Shown in pieces: positions 1 through 10,345 of a stretch of DNA of 64,000 nucleotides. This DNA is from Platerodrilus igneus (lineage: Eukaryota > Arthropoda > Insecta > Coleoptera > Lycidae), in NCBI GenBank assembly GCA_036346225.1, contig JARFIW010001469.1, positions 10,200,001 to 10,264,000 on the forward strand. The letters are read 5' to 3'. Below the pieces are notes generated by a model. It did not search any database. It saw only the letters and a list, made by a program, of their open reading frames with translations, and had not been told where the DNA came from. Position 1 is the stretch's first letter. Every line of letters begins with the position of its first letter. Both the position numbers and the translations under genes were made by a program.

Positions 1-1464
1 GAAATCGAGCGTTTCCGTTAGACAAGCAGCTGATTTAGGAAAACACTCCGATGTCATCCCTTTACGAAAACAAGGAAAATTAGTTATTTTAAGGAACTTT
101 TTGGATATTTTTAATATAATAAAAACTAAGAATATTGTAAAATCCTTTAATTATAATAGCTTTCTTAGAATAATTTACTAATCGAAATGAGTTGCATCAG
201 CATTTTCTGGGACCTTGACTGATATTTTCCGACTGGGGAATTACATAAATTTGTTACTTCTGCGAGCATAAATTTTTCGTACAAACAAATTTCTTAAAAT
301 ATAATTCAGTGAAACACCCCAAGGCAGTAAGTTAAGTTTTGCGATTGCTATCATAAACATCACATCATCGAGCTTTAGATGGGTATTTGTTGACGTGAGT
401 GTGCTCAGGCACATGAAAAAAAAATAATCAAGTTCGCATGTTTGCAGTGTGTAAACGAAATGTCAGTATTATGAATTAATTATTAAATTACCGCCCACTA
501 ATTTATTTCGAGCACGACATCACAGGAATTTCGGTATAAAATATACCAAACAGTCGGCTGATTTGATGAATGACTTGATTATTAACATTGAAATGTACAA
601 ATGTTGTTGCAAAAACTTACACAAGCCTTATTAATTCTACGCCAATAATTTCTTTCCTCCTAGTAAAAACTTGAATGCACTGTCTCGATTAAAAACTAAA
701 CACTTCCAACACTTGACACACATAAAACACTAGAACGAATGCAAACTCAATCTTTCTACATTAACGAAGGTTGCGAAGCGACTGACCGAACATCGCAAAA
801 GCGGGGGCATTCACAACAAGCACCGCCTTCTAACTGGACACTCCGATTACTGAAAATTACTGTTGTACAAAATATAAAATCTAGAAAATTTGACCTCGGG
901 TCGTGGTCACCAAAGTCACTAACTCTACAGCATTACGGTTACGGTTTAATCCCTAAACGATTTAAAAATATCTTTATGAATTATACTGTCTGTTCATTTA
1001 GTCACCTTTCGAGAATTCGACCCCAATTCTCCTTTTGGAATCAAAAGTGGCTGGTTATGTACCCGAGAGTGAAAAGGACGTCCAAAATTATTGTATACAA
1101 TAACATTGTTATACGGCAAAATTCATTTTACTTGTCCTAGAATAAGTAACCCACACTTCCATTTCCTCTGCTATCGTTTTTTTATGTTTAAACAAATAAT
1201 TATCACAATCACAAGTTATATATATAGTCTAATATAAAATAAAATAAATAGGAACAAGTGATTGATCCTAATCTTCTGAGAATTAATTTTAAAAACTGTT
1301 TCGTTTGTAATTTTCATAACCTGTACATGTTACACGCATGCATGCTGTCGCACCGGTATGTATGTATACAATATGTACAGTTTAAGATGCAATGGGGCTC
1401 TTGAAACATGCAGGAGATACGATCTTGGTTAAATGAGACGGCAGCAGCACAATAATAAGGGTGT
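1..1464. other. No recognised gene (AT-rich flank)
   Basis: This is AT-rich sequence upstream of the first LTR. The longest open frame is 739-1140 on the plus strand (133 codons). It has no motif I recognise, a composition typical of chance translation, and no family resemblance, so I do not call it a gene. No tandem repeat or RNA gene is evident here. Confidence 0.6.
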
Positions 1465-1690
1465 TGTTAAGGCGTTTAAAGCTGCTTTTACAGTTAACCC
1501 TTCAGCATTCCCTGTTTCCGCTTACCTGCACCTTTCCTTTCCTATATATAGCACAACGTGCGGTATGGAACAACAACAGTCACGAGAGCGGTGTTCAAGA
1601 CTCTGGTCAAGCCGCAAGTGCATCCGCAGCCAAAGGACACGCGTTCGCGGTTTTCTCATGGTGTGTGTGAAACAAAACATTGCACATCAT
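1465..1690 (+). repeat. 5' LTR of BEL/Pao copy 1 (recognisable part)
   Basis: The segment starts tgttaaggcg and matches 11987-12204, which starts tgtttaggcg, with scattered substitutions and a few short indels. The shared stretch includes a TATA-like core and the tail acattgcacatcatc. After about 1690 the two copies stop aligning simply, so the true LTR end is not visible. The start follows the usual TG rule for LTRs. Confidence 0.75.
1543..1550 (+). promoter_or_regulatory. TATA-like core promoter in LTR
   Basis: The word tatatata is followed by gcacaacgtgcggta and is retained in the 3' LTR (12062-12069). Its place, about 80 bases into the LTR, suits a U3 core promoter driving the element's RNA. 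The promoter role is inferred from position and conservation only. Confidence 0.45.
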
Positions 1691-4506
1691 CATTTTATAC
1701 AGTCCTCTATAAACACTTTGGAATAGTTCATGACCTATGGTACATGTCATGGTATCAGATAAAACAGTGTGTTAATATTAATTTATTACACGCTGTATAT
1801 CGTACATCATTGGTCCTTCGAGCCAGATATCTTATCCTATATACTGCGACTATTCAATTCATGAATTTTCCTTATAATTAATCCTAATCATTTATCGTGT
1901 TTTGATCCTTATTGTTTCATTACCTTTGATAACTACTAACGCTTAGTGTAGCTATCACTTTATTCATTCAATTAGTAATAATTATATTATTCAATAAAAG
2001 TCGAGGTATTAGTATTTACTACAAACTGAAAGCTTTAAAACGTTGATTACGTACAAGTTTGTCCCTTGCACATAACGGGATATTATAAAATAAATGCCTA
2101 GTTTTATGTTACCTGTTTCGAAAGAATGTTTTGGGTTAATTCTTACTCAGGTGGCTTTGAGGGGTTTGTGGTTTTATAATTGCATCGACACCAGATAAAC
2201 AAATCACATCGGTTGTAAAATTCATATCTTGCTATTTGGGATCTTCTAACGAGGTGAACATATTTTTACTGGTTGGTTTGGTTCTCAGGTATGTTCCTTG
2301 TTAGAAAGTTTTGATTAGAATTGTATTAAAGGCAATTCTAGGTCAGCAAGGTTTAGGTTATTGGTATTTAATTTGGGGTCGTGTCATTTAGCATAATGAC
2401 TCATGTAACAATTACGATTTTCTGTTATTCAAATATACAATTTTATTCAATACACCTAGTCAATAAATATTAAATTTCTATTGAAACCTTTTATTCTGAT
2501 TTCATACATAGTACGCCATCTACATTAGAATAGCAAAAGTGAACTTTAAGTGAACTTCTAGTTGTTTGTATCTTGATTCAATATCTCCCTTCCCGGTGCA
2601 TGCTTGTATAGCTAAGATTGCCTCGTGGAATAAGCCATTTTGATATCAGATGTAATCCGAATACTAGTATTATCGAGGGCCTGCAGGTTTTTAATTAAAC
2701 ATGCCGTCCCAACAATTAGTTAAGTGGAATCAACGTGTACCATAAGTTTAGAATTGATGGCAGCATCGACCTAAAAAGGGTTGTAAATATATTTTTACGC
2801 GCAAGTTCTTTTTTAGTTTAGAGTTTTAAAGAATAAACTACCAATTATTGTATATGAAGATAATTTTAATTCCGAGTTTTAAAAATATCAAATTCAAGTT
2901 ACACGTAATGAAGCAATAGAAATTAAGTATTATAAAAAACAATCGTTAACCATAGGGCAAGCACGAGACTGAGAGGCAGCTTCAATTGTTGCTAGACAGG
3001 AAAGTGAAAACCCCCACATGTGATTGGTTTGTATGAAGGTCAAATCCGGACCCCTGCGTTAGCCACGCTCAACTATAAGAGTAAGAACGCAGATGTTTAA
3101 AAAAAAATTTAAAAGAAGGAAAACCGGCCGCCAAACAGATAGCCAGCAGTGAGTCATCCTCCATTTTTATACTTATAGTCTCTTCAAGTAACTTTCATTT
3201 AAAATGCTCAAATAATTTTTGAAGAAGCTATACATAAGTTTGTTTAAAATTAATTCTCGAAATTTTGCTAAGGTTCATAGATCAATTAATTTGTTTCACA
3301 TAAAATTTAGTTTAAAAATTTAGTATTTGGATAAGGCATATTTGACCTTAATATTTTCAAAGTATTTATGTAAGATTATGTTTGAAGTTACAAAGTTGTA
3401 TTAAAAGGTTTGCTTTACTACACATGTGATATGATAAGAATTGTTTGCCGACTTATTGTGTATAACACATTGTGATAATTCACCTGAAGCATAGTTCAAT
3501 ATCGACAATAAGTATTTTTCTTTTACCTTTGATTTTATTAAAGATAGCTATTAAAATATAGAGCCATAACCAGCGAAATTTTTTTTTGAATATGTAATTT
3601 GTTTCTTGTACACTGAACAAGATCCCATTCAAGTAGCATGAAGTCACTGTAACATAAAATGAAAGTCTTATATTTCTTAAAGAGATTTGAAGTAATTTAT
3701 GCAATAAAGAAAAAATATTCCAAGAATGCTTAGAGATTAATATTAAATAGTAATAACGGAACTGTTTCTAAAGTCTCCCTATAAATAAGTTTGTATAAAC
3801 GATGTATATATACATATTTTTTTTTTAAAATCAATAGAAAAAATGTTAAGTTGTCTCAAAATTTTCTTTCTTTGAAGTCAACAGTAATTGTCCTACAGAA
3901 GCAAACAGTTTACAAATATGAAATCTTAGTATTAAAAAAAGGCATCATTGGTGTTAAAGTTAAAAGTTTTTTTTTGAAAGTATAATTTTGACTTGTGGAT
4001 TTACTTATAATTTTTTTGTGATAAAGTAACTAGGCTCTAACGAAGTCCTAGTTTGAACATGTTTAGGTGTGGTTAAATTTTCAGATTGCACGAGATCGTC
4101 GTTCCCATTCCAGATTGCAGAGACCAACGTAAGTATTTTTGTTTATGTTGCTCGTCTTAAATTTTTCTCTTTCGAAGATTTCCGTATCTGATCTTCGGAT
4201 AGTTTCTTATCAAACACTCATTAAGATACGGTGGCGTCCAATAAAATTTCTTTTGTTTTATCGTATACCATCCTACGACCCTAGCTCATAGCTCTGCCCT
4301 AAGTTGAAGAAGCTTAGCTAGCTGGAAGATATCTTTAGAGGGACCCCTTTTTTCTCAAAGCCATTCAACATCCTTTTTACCTTGGGCTTGACCGTCAAAC
4401 AGGAACCCCTCGTAATCTATCGAGGCTATGTCGCCTGTATGGTAGAGCAGACATATTTTTTTTCCTATGGAAGAATTTAATAAATTACACTCAATTTAAA
4501 ATTTCC
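1691..4506 (+). other. Untranslated leader or unresolved LTR remainder of BEL copy 1; no gene
   Basis: About 2.8 kb between the recognisable LTR and gag contains no supported coding region. The short frames at 3480-3704 (minus) and 3791-3985 (plus) are AT-rich chance ORFs. A GTAAGT word at 4130 resembles a splice donor. At 4440-4450 the word tggtagagcag lies 57 bases before the gag ATG. A near match, tggtagagtag, sits at the same place upstream of gag in the other BEL copies (24755-24765), so it is a candidate primer-binding site. Confidence 0.5.
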
Positions 4507-4853
4507 ATGGATCGTCTAATTTTAGACATGAAGGATGCTGTCAATAGGATTTCAGAATTATTGATTAGTAGTGGGAAATTGGAAAAGACTCGCGAAAACT
4601 TGGTTGCAATAAAATTGTTTACAAAAGCCGCCGGATATCAAACAAGAAGTTGATGTGTCTTATCATGCATGTATCTTCGATGAAGAAAATGCAGAAGGCA
4701 TCAGGAAATTGAATCGCTTCGTACCGAATTGGATAAAATGCTACTATCGATTAAAATTTGTAATGCTCAGTTTGAAAGCATGTTTGATTCATTGGAAATT
4801 AAACCTCAAAATTCATTAGAAAATAGGTCTGGATCGCCTACTGGTCTTAGTGG
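4507..4853 (+). pseudogene. BEL/Pao gag, N-terminal part (copy 1)
   Basis: The frame opens at an ATG with MDRLILDMKDAVNRISELL, which aligns with the gag start in copy B (MDRLIVDGKGCLDRIENLF, from the ATG at 24861 a few codons upstream). It continues with a frameshift and a stop around 4650-4700, then a recognisable LRTELDKMLLSIKICNAQF segment matching RIELDKTLISIKVIGAKF of copy B. This is the coiled-coil-like N-terminal half of a DUF1759-type gag that would build the capsid particle. It is interrupted at 4854 by the LINE insertion, and the frame picks up again at 7291. Confidence 0.75.
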
Positions 4854-4864
4854 TGTTACCAATA
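4854..4864 (+). repeat. Target-site duplication, left copy
   Basis: The word tgttaccaata occurs here and again at 7291-7301, flanking the LINE-bearing insert. Removing the insert and one copy rejoins the gag frame at a point where copy B reads through (GITSNLKLPKV there, GVTNIRLPQV here). This fixes the insertion boundaries to the base. Confidence 0.85.
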
Positions 4865-6019
4865 ATAGAAGGTTATAAAGTCCGGAAGATGTGTCAATTG
4901 ACGAGCGTGCAACGCATAACCGCGCTCAAGACGGCGAGGGCATACAGAACCACCTCCACGGAGGCGGTCCGGGTGATCAGTAGGACTCTCCCTATCGAAT
5001 ATGTCGTTAGGGAGATTAGAAATAGGAGATTAATAAATATAGGGAAAGGGCGCCAAATTATCGAAGATATTTATCTTGGTGATAGGGAGGTAGACAGAAA
5101 GATCGTTGTATCAGAGTTGGGGCACCCGTCCGATATTAGAGGAATCGAGTTTGTCGAAGGTGATGGGAACGCGACGGGTATCAGAATTTACACGGATGGT
5201 TCACGTATCGATGACGGATGACGGACAAGTCGTGTTTAAGCAGGAAAGGGAGGTGTTTTGGTTTCAAACCAAACTCGCGAACTGGAGCACTATCTTCCAA
5301 TGCGAATTGGTAGCCATACGAAAGGCTATCGATTACGTAATAAACCATACGGACAGAGACAAATATTACATAATCACTGATAGTAAATCGGCGCTGACGG
5401 CTTTAACAAACATGAACACCTCGACAGACCTCCAAGCAGACGTCTGGAGGATAGCACATAGGGCGCTGGAGTTCGGCATTTAAAGTTCTGTTGGGTTAGG
5501 TCGCACGATGGAAACGTAGGAATCGATAGGGCTAATAAATTAGCTAAAGAGGCCGCGACAGGCGACTTTCGGATATCACATTCGTCGATACCGAGGTCTT
5601 TAATTAAAAGAAAGCTGCGCGAAAAATCAATACGACAATGGGAAAAGAGGTGGAATAACGCTGCCACGGGCAGGTTAACCCACAAATTCATACCGAGCAT
5701 AGAAGCTAGAGGTAAAATCGAAGTGAAACTCGATCATAAAATGGTGCAATTGATAACAGGGCACGGCGCCCTGAAAGCGTATTTACAAAGGTTCGGTTTA
5801 ACCGACAACGACTGCTGCGAATGCGGTAAGGGTGCAGAAAGCGCAGAGCACGTGCTCTTCGACTGCCCACTCGAGATGGCAAATCGAGGGTTAGCTGATA
5901 TGAAATTAGCTATCGCAGGACTAGCATGGCCAAAGAGCCTAGAGGAAGTCGGGAAGTGGCTAACCAGAAGGCGTTCTGGACAGTCTTCAAAGAATTTTCG
6001 AGAAGGATCTCGAGATTAG
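4865..6019 (+). pseudogene. LINE ORF2 C-terminal fragment (RT end, RNase H, zinc finger)
   Basis: Three overlapping frames together cover one protein tail. The first (to 5221) carries the RT thumb-like stretch around AYRTTSTEAVRVISRTLP and reaches the first RNase H strand, IYTDGSRI. After a frameshift near 5200 the second frame (to 5483) has the ITDSKSALTAL motif with the catalytic Asp. After another shift near 5480 the third carries WVRSHDGNVGIDRANKLAKEA, the last RNase H motif. It ends with a Cys/His cluster (CCECGKGAESAEHVLFDCP) at about 5814-5870, typical of the C-terminus of insect I/R1/Jockey LINE proteins. The protein would copy the element's RNA at a nicked target. It is dead because of at least two frameshifts and loss of the 5' part. 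Confidence 0.8.
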
Positions 6020-6153
6020 ACGGTGATAACCGCGCGTAAATCGGAGGGGGTAGGGGAAGATTGAAAATTTTTGATTTTGACTTGGCATGAGAAATGGATA
6101 TAAGCATGATATAACCAAAACGTGTATAAAAAGTTTAAAAATAAATAAATAAA

Positions 6154-6178
6154 ATATATATATATATATATATATATA
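6154..6178. repeat. AT dinucleotide microsatellite
   Basis: A run of about twelve AT repeats lies in the LINE 3' UTR, next to A-rich simple sequence at 6180-6240. The minus-strand ORFs seen here are translations of low-complexity DNA and are not genes. Confidence 0.9.
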
Positions 6179-7218
6179 AGTATATAAAAAAAATAAAATA
6201 AAAAAAATGAAAAGCAAAAACAAAAGCAAAAATCTATACCAAAATCTAATGTGCACGACAAACCCCACACCACTAAAACAATCACTGTCCCACCTTTTAC
6301 GCGCGGAAAAATCGGAATCGGGAATAAACTAAAACAAATAAATAACAACAAAATAAATCAGTAAACCCTAATTAACTTAAATCTGCAAATGAATAAAAAA
6401 AATAAAATAGAGTGAAAACGCGTATCCCCCAGGACCTAAAATTGATAGTGATTGTGATCCCTCCTAAAACGTTTAGTGCATACTCGCCAGAACTTTAACA
6501 GTGCATCATCTCCCTTTAGCAGTAAGATACCAATAGATGTAAGAAGATGATCAGATCTTCGGATGTTTAGGAAATTTATATACGAGGTAGGATTATAATT
6601 GTGGCGGCTGTACTCGCATAAGCATTGACTTGTATTAGTAAGGAGATTTTGAAATAATCTAACGAGCATGTTTTGTGCGTAATGACGCTAGCCATCATAA
6701 TGCTTATGCGAGTGCAACTGATAATTTGGGCGATGATTTTCCTAATTTATGCACTGTTGCATGATTTTGCTTATTTAGATATTTATTAATTTATTTATAT
6801 ATTTATTTTACGTTTATTTATATACTTACATTATATTTATACATATTTTATATTTATATTTTTGCCTGTTTTTTTGTTCTGTGGCTTAATTTTATTTGTT
6901 AGACGTTTTGCCGCCAATTTTTGATGGCAGTATATATAGGAAAGAAGTGTGTACTTATAATATGTCAGTTAGGGAATGATAGGGAACGCTAGGGACAAAT
7001 TTAGTAGGTAAGCAGAGCTGGCAGCTGCTATCCGATATTACGAATCCCTTCCCATTCATTTTTGCTTGTGTCTTGTGAATCGGGCTAACTCCAGAATCAA
7101 CGCTATGGATACCATTCTTTAAACCCTATTTTTAGTTTCAGTTTGTTAGATTTTTATTTAGTATTGATTAACCTGAAGTTAGATTAAATTTGGAACACGT
7201 TTACTTCTCGCGTTTAAA

Positions 7219-7250
7219 CCCAATGTAGTACCTTTGGGTAGAGCATTGGG
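7219..7250 (+). other. 3'-terminal hairpin of the LINE, shared with the SINE tail
   Basis: The arms cccaatg and cattggg, plus tacc/ggta, can pair around a small loop. The same stem-loop, with gtagtacctt and gagcattgg, ends every SINE copy in the window (for example 38694-38725 on the minus strand and 44790-44815). A shared 3' stem-loop is how many SINEs borrow a LINE reverse transcriptase. That functional link is inference here. Confidence 0.5.
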
Positions 7251-7301
7251 AACGTGGCCGTAAGCATAGCGGCCAATAATTACATTATAATGTTACCAAT
7301 A

Positions 7302-7908
7302 TTCGATTGCCGCAAGTATCAATAAGTAAATTCACTGGAAAGTTTGTGATTTTAACGCTTATAATAGCATGTTCAAAAATTTAGTTTATGATTACCAGAA
7401 TTTATTACCCATTGAAAAATATTTCTTCTGACTGGATTCTTGGGATTCAAATTCGAAAAATCTTATTCGTCATCTTGCTGTCACAAATGAAAATTTTGAA
7501 ACCGCTAATTCAAATATCGTTCAGCGATACGAGTGTCGTCGTTTATTGGCAAAAACATACTTTTTAGCGTTAGAAAGGATTTCTAAAGCTCAATCTAACT
7601 CACATATAGAATAAGTTACTAAATTGCGTTGTAGAAAATTTGCCTGACTTGCGTCAAATGAAAATTGATTTGTTGCATTTGATTCTGTTCAATATGTTAT
7701 TTAAAAATTGGAGGTCGACTTGCTAAAAACGTTCGAGTTGGAAAATACTCAAGATATTCCAACATTCGAACGATATAAATTGTTTGTTGAAAAGCACTGT
7801 AAGGCGCTAGAAATCAGCATTATGGTGCTAGCAGATAAACATCTCGAATCGTCAAGTAAGAATGTGGACTGGGAAAAACGTCCTAATGCGTGTTCAAAAT
7901 CACAATGA
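7302..7908 (+). pseudogene. BEL/Pao gag, middle and C-terminal part (copy 1)
   Basis: Past the right target duplication the gag frame resumes with LPQVSISKFTG and FNAYNSMFKNLV, the DUF1759 region (copy B has LPKVAIGSFSG and FHSLYKNL). It continues through SKNLIRHLA, LLAKTYFLAL and LKTFELENTQDIPTFERYKLF. Frameshifts or stops occur near 7430, 7610 and 7700, so several frames must be read. It would form the capsid body of a BEL particle. Confidence 0.75.
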
Positions 7909-7920
7909 CATACGTTTTTA

Positions 7921-8253
7921 GTGACTACGTCAAATATAAATAAATGCTTGTTGTGTGATGCGACACATTATTTATATCAATGTAAAATGTTTCTCGAGAA
8001 GTCACCGCAGGAACGTTATACTTTTGTTAAAAAAAAGAGTTGTGCATGGACTCACATCATGCTAACAATTGTAAACCAAAGGTGTTCAAAACCCCACGAT
8101 ACTTTGTTGCATTTTGGAAACTCAGCAGTGCAGACTGAGGATGTTACCTCTTCTGTACCTGTGGTTTCATCGTCAACAATTTTGTCGTCGTCATCAACCC
8201 CTCAATTGAAAGCTAGCTACACTGCCAGTAGTAGTCTATTTTCGGCAAGATAG
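7921..8253 (+). pseudogene. BEL/Pao nucleocapsid zinc knuckles (copy 1)
   Basis: The sequence KCLLCDATHYLYQCKMF is a CCHC knuckle that should bind the element's RNA. It is followed by a degraded second region ending HDTLLHF. Copy B has three clear Cys/His clusters here. In copy 1 the middle one has lost its cysteines (CAWTHIMLTIVNQRC), and the reading frame ends at 8253 in a serine-rich linker. Confidence 0.7.
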
Positions 8254-8268
8254 TCAAATATAGTCACT

Positions 8269-8670
8269 TTGTTAGCTACATCTAAAGTATCCGTTTATGA
8301 TGGGTTTGAAAGAGTTCAAACTGTAAGAGCTTTATTGGATAATGGCAGCATGGACAGTTTCATAACTGGTCCATGTCGTCAACGTCTGGCTTTGAATAAA
8401 TCAAAAGTTTCGGTAAAAGTGGAAGAACTGAGACTACCGGCGGCTCAGGTTTCAGGTACATTGTCATGTAAAATTCGTCCTAAAAGACAAAGAAATCCTC
8501 AATATGATGTGGATGTTCTCCCGGAGATTTGTGGAAAATTACCTACGGTACAGTTGCCATCAAATAATTGGTCGCATACGTCTAACTTAAACTTAGCTGG
8601 CGAAGATTTTGATAAACCCGGCAAAATAGAAATGTTGTTAGCTGCAAATATTTTCGCTCATATTTTATGA
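8269..8670 (+). pseudogene. BEL/Pao aspartic protease (copy 1)
   Basis: The core VRALLDNGSMDSFIT is the BEL protease motif: the catalytic Asp in LLDxGS, with the DUF1758 pattern following. Downstream, RQRLALNKSKV and LPEICGKLPTV match copy B closely. Asn replaces Cys after the catalytic Asp, which is probably neutral. The protease would cut the Gag-Pol polyprotein. The frame stops at 8670 before the RT. Confidence 0.8.
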
Positions 8671-8712
8671 ATAAATCTCGTGTGGGTTCGCTGAAGAAAC
8701 CTGTCGCTAACA

Positions 8713-9621
8713 TTGGATTGGATACTAACAGGAAAACTTGTTTCGCCTGTTTCTTCATGCACTTCGTTATGTGCAATTGTGGAACCATTGGATTCTAATT
8801 TACGTCGCTTTTGGGAACTAGAAAACATTCTAGACTCGTCTAGAGTGAGCTCGGCGGAAGAAGCGTGTGAAAAGCATTTCGTTGAGACTCATGCAAGAGA
8901 GGATGGTGGTCGTTTTGTGGTCCGGTTGCTGTTCAAAGGCCCAGAGCCTGTTTTTGTCCATTCTCGGGAGATCGCCCTTCGTAGATTTCTTACATTGGAG
9001 CGACATTTGGAAAAAGATTCTCATTTATATACTTCATATCGTGATTTCGTGTAAGATTACATTAGGAGTGGTCATATGACCCTTTGTCCGAAATCGTGTC
9101 AAAATTCAATAGACGGTTCGTCAGAATACTACATACCTCATCATGCTGTTGTCAAAACAGAGAGCGCAACAACCAAACTCAGAGTGGTTTTTGATGCTTC
9201 TGCCTCTGCGCCTATTGGTGGTTCGTTAAATGAGCATTTGTTAGTTGGTCCTCCGTTGCAGAAAGACATGGTTGTGTTGCTGCACTTTCGTAAACATGCT
9301 GTGGTATTCACTGCTGATATCAAACAGATGTACAGGCAGGTTTTGGTTGCGCCAGATCATCGTCAATATCAAAAAATAATTTGGAGATTTAATTCCTCGG
9401 ATCCTATCAGGGATTATCGGTTGAACACAGTCACGTATGGAATGACCTACTCTCCATTTATAGCATTGATGGTCATTCAGGAGTTAGCTCAAGTGGAGTC
9501 AGCCACATTTAATCGTGCTGCTGAAATGTTGGCATCAGATACCTACGTTGACGATGTGGTGAGTGGTTGTGCTTCTGTGGAGGAAGCAAAACGCTTAATT
9601 TTCAAATTATGTCAAATTTAA
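8713..9621 (+). pseudogene. BEL/Pao reverse transcriptase (copy 1)
   Basis: A linker with LRRFWELENI (8713-9054) precedes the RT. The frame 9076-9621 carries RVVFDASA, FTADIKQMYRQ (the first catalytic Asp) and TYVDDVVSGC (the YVDD box). These residues appear intact, but the frame is broken at 9054 and stops at 9621 just after the palm. The enzyme would convert the element's RNA to DNA inside the particle. Confidence 0.85.
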
Positions 9622-10301
9622 AAAAATTGTACGAAGCGCAGTATCGTGTCTAAAGTAGACAGAATTTTTGATCCGTTGGGGCCACTTACTCCTTTAGTAT
9701 TTTTTGCCAAACATTTAATCCAATATTTATAGATATTGGGTTTGGATTGGGACGAAAGTCCTCCATTAAACATTGCATCAAAATAGAAAAATTATTTGGA
9801 ACAATTGTCAGAATTATCGAAACTCGAGATACCTCGATGGATTTTACATGTTGATTACAAAAATATACAGGTTAATGAGTTCTGTGATGCTTCGGAAGCA
9901 GGCTATGCAACCGCTGTTTATTTTCGAGTCGTCGACACAGTTGGTACATTAAAAAGTCATTGGTGTGTGCTAAATCTAGGGTTGCGCCTACTAATCGCAT
10001 TTCTTTGTCTTGTTTGGAGTTATGTGGTGCATGACTGTTGTCAAACTTGGTAGATTTTGTTCGGATTACTTACAAAACACAATTGTCATTCGCTAGTATT
10101 TATGCCTCGTCTGATTCGACCGTTGCACTAGCTTGGATTAAATCATCATCGTATAATTGGAAAACATTCGTCAGCAATCGAATTTCACATATCCAAGACC
10201 GCATTCCTCCAGCATCATGGTTTCATATACGATCTTCAGAAAATGCAGCTGATTGTGCATCTCGAAGTCTTGTAGCCTCAGAATTGGTACATCATTTATG
10301 A
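9622..10301 (+). pseudogene. RT connection and RNase H of BEL copy 1 (deleted and frameshifted)
   Basis: Directly after the palm the sequence jumps to IFDPLGPLTPL. About 200 bases present in copies A and B (the stretch around CFTLRKW) are missing, which is an internal deletion. The RNase H region follows in two frames. VNEFCDASEAGYATAVYF holds the first catalytic Asp, and SSDSTVALAWIKSSSYNWKTF with SNRISHIQDRIPPASW holds the later motifs. The domain would remove the RNA strand during replication and is not functional here. Confidence 0.8.
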
Positions 10302-10345
10302 TGGAAAGGGCCCCTTGGCTTCAACTTCCAGAAGAAGAATGACCA

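Larger units (their letters stand above)
4865..7290 (+). mobile_element. 5'-truncated LINE inserted in BEL gag
   Basis: This 2426-bp insert is flanked by an exact 11-bp duplication. It begins in the last part of a non-LTR retrotransposon ORF2 (end of RT, RNase H, C-terminal zinc finger) and continues into a ~1.27-kb 3' UTR. That UTR includes an AT microsatellite and ends with a hairpin and ...tacattataa. Starting mid-ORF and ending at the 3' end with a short target duplication is the signature of target-primed reverse transcription that stopped early. The domain content suggests the I/R1/Jockey assemblage; the exact clade cannot be settled by eye. Confidence 0.8.
6020..7290 (+). other. LINE 3' UTR; no gene
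   Basis: Non-coding tail of the inserted LINE. It contains simple sequence and an A/T-rich middle. The segment at 6930-7080 carries tatatatagg and looks LTR- or promoter-like, but has no partner in the window. The last ~70 bases hold two potential hairpins (7219-7250, and ggccg...cggcc at 7255-7274) before the target duplication. Confidence 0.55.

Noticed and set aside
739..1140. 133-codon ORF before the first LTR
   Set aside because: No motif, no codon-use signal and no family resemblance. A frame of this length is not rare by chance across six frames of a 64-kb window.
3040..3110. tRNA-like boxes on the minus strand (tagttgagcg and ggtccggatttg)
   Set aside because: The B box is degenerate, there is no cloverleaf with a plausible anticodon stem, and no second copy to support a SINE.
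5987..6351. Hydrophobic minus-strand ORFs
   Set aside because: They translate the AT microsatellite and A-rich LINE 3' UTR.
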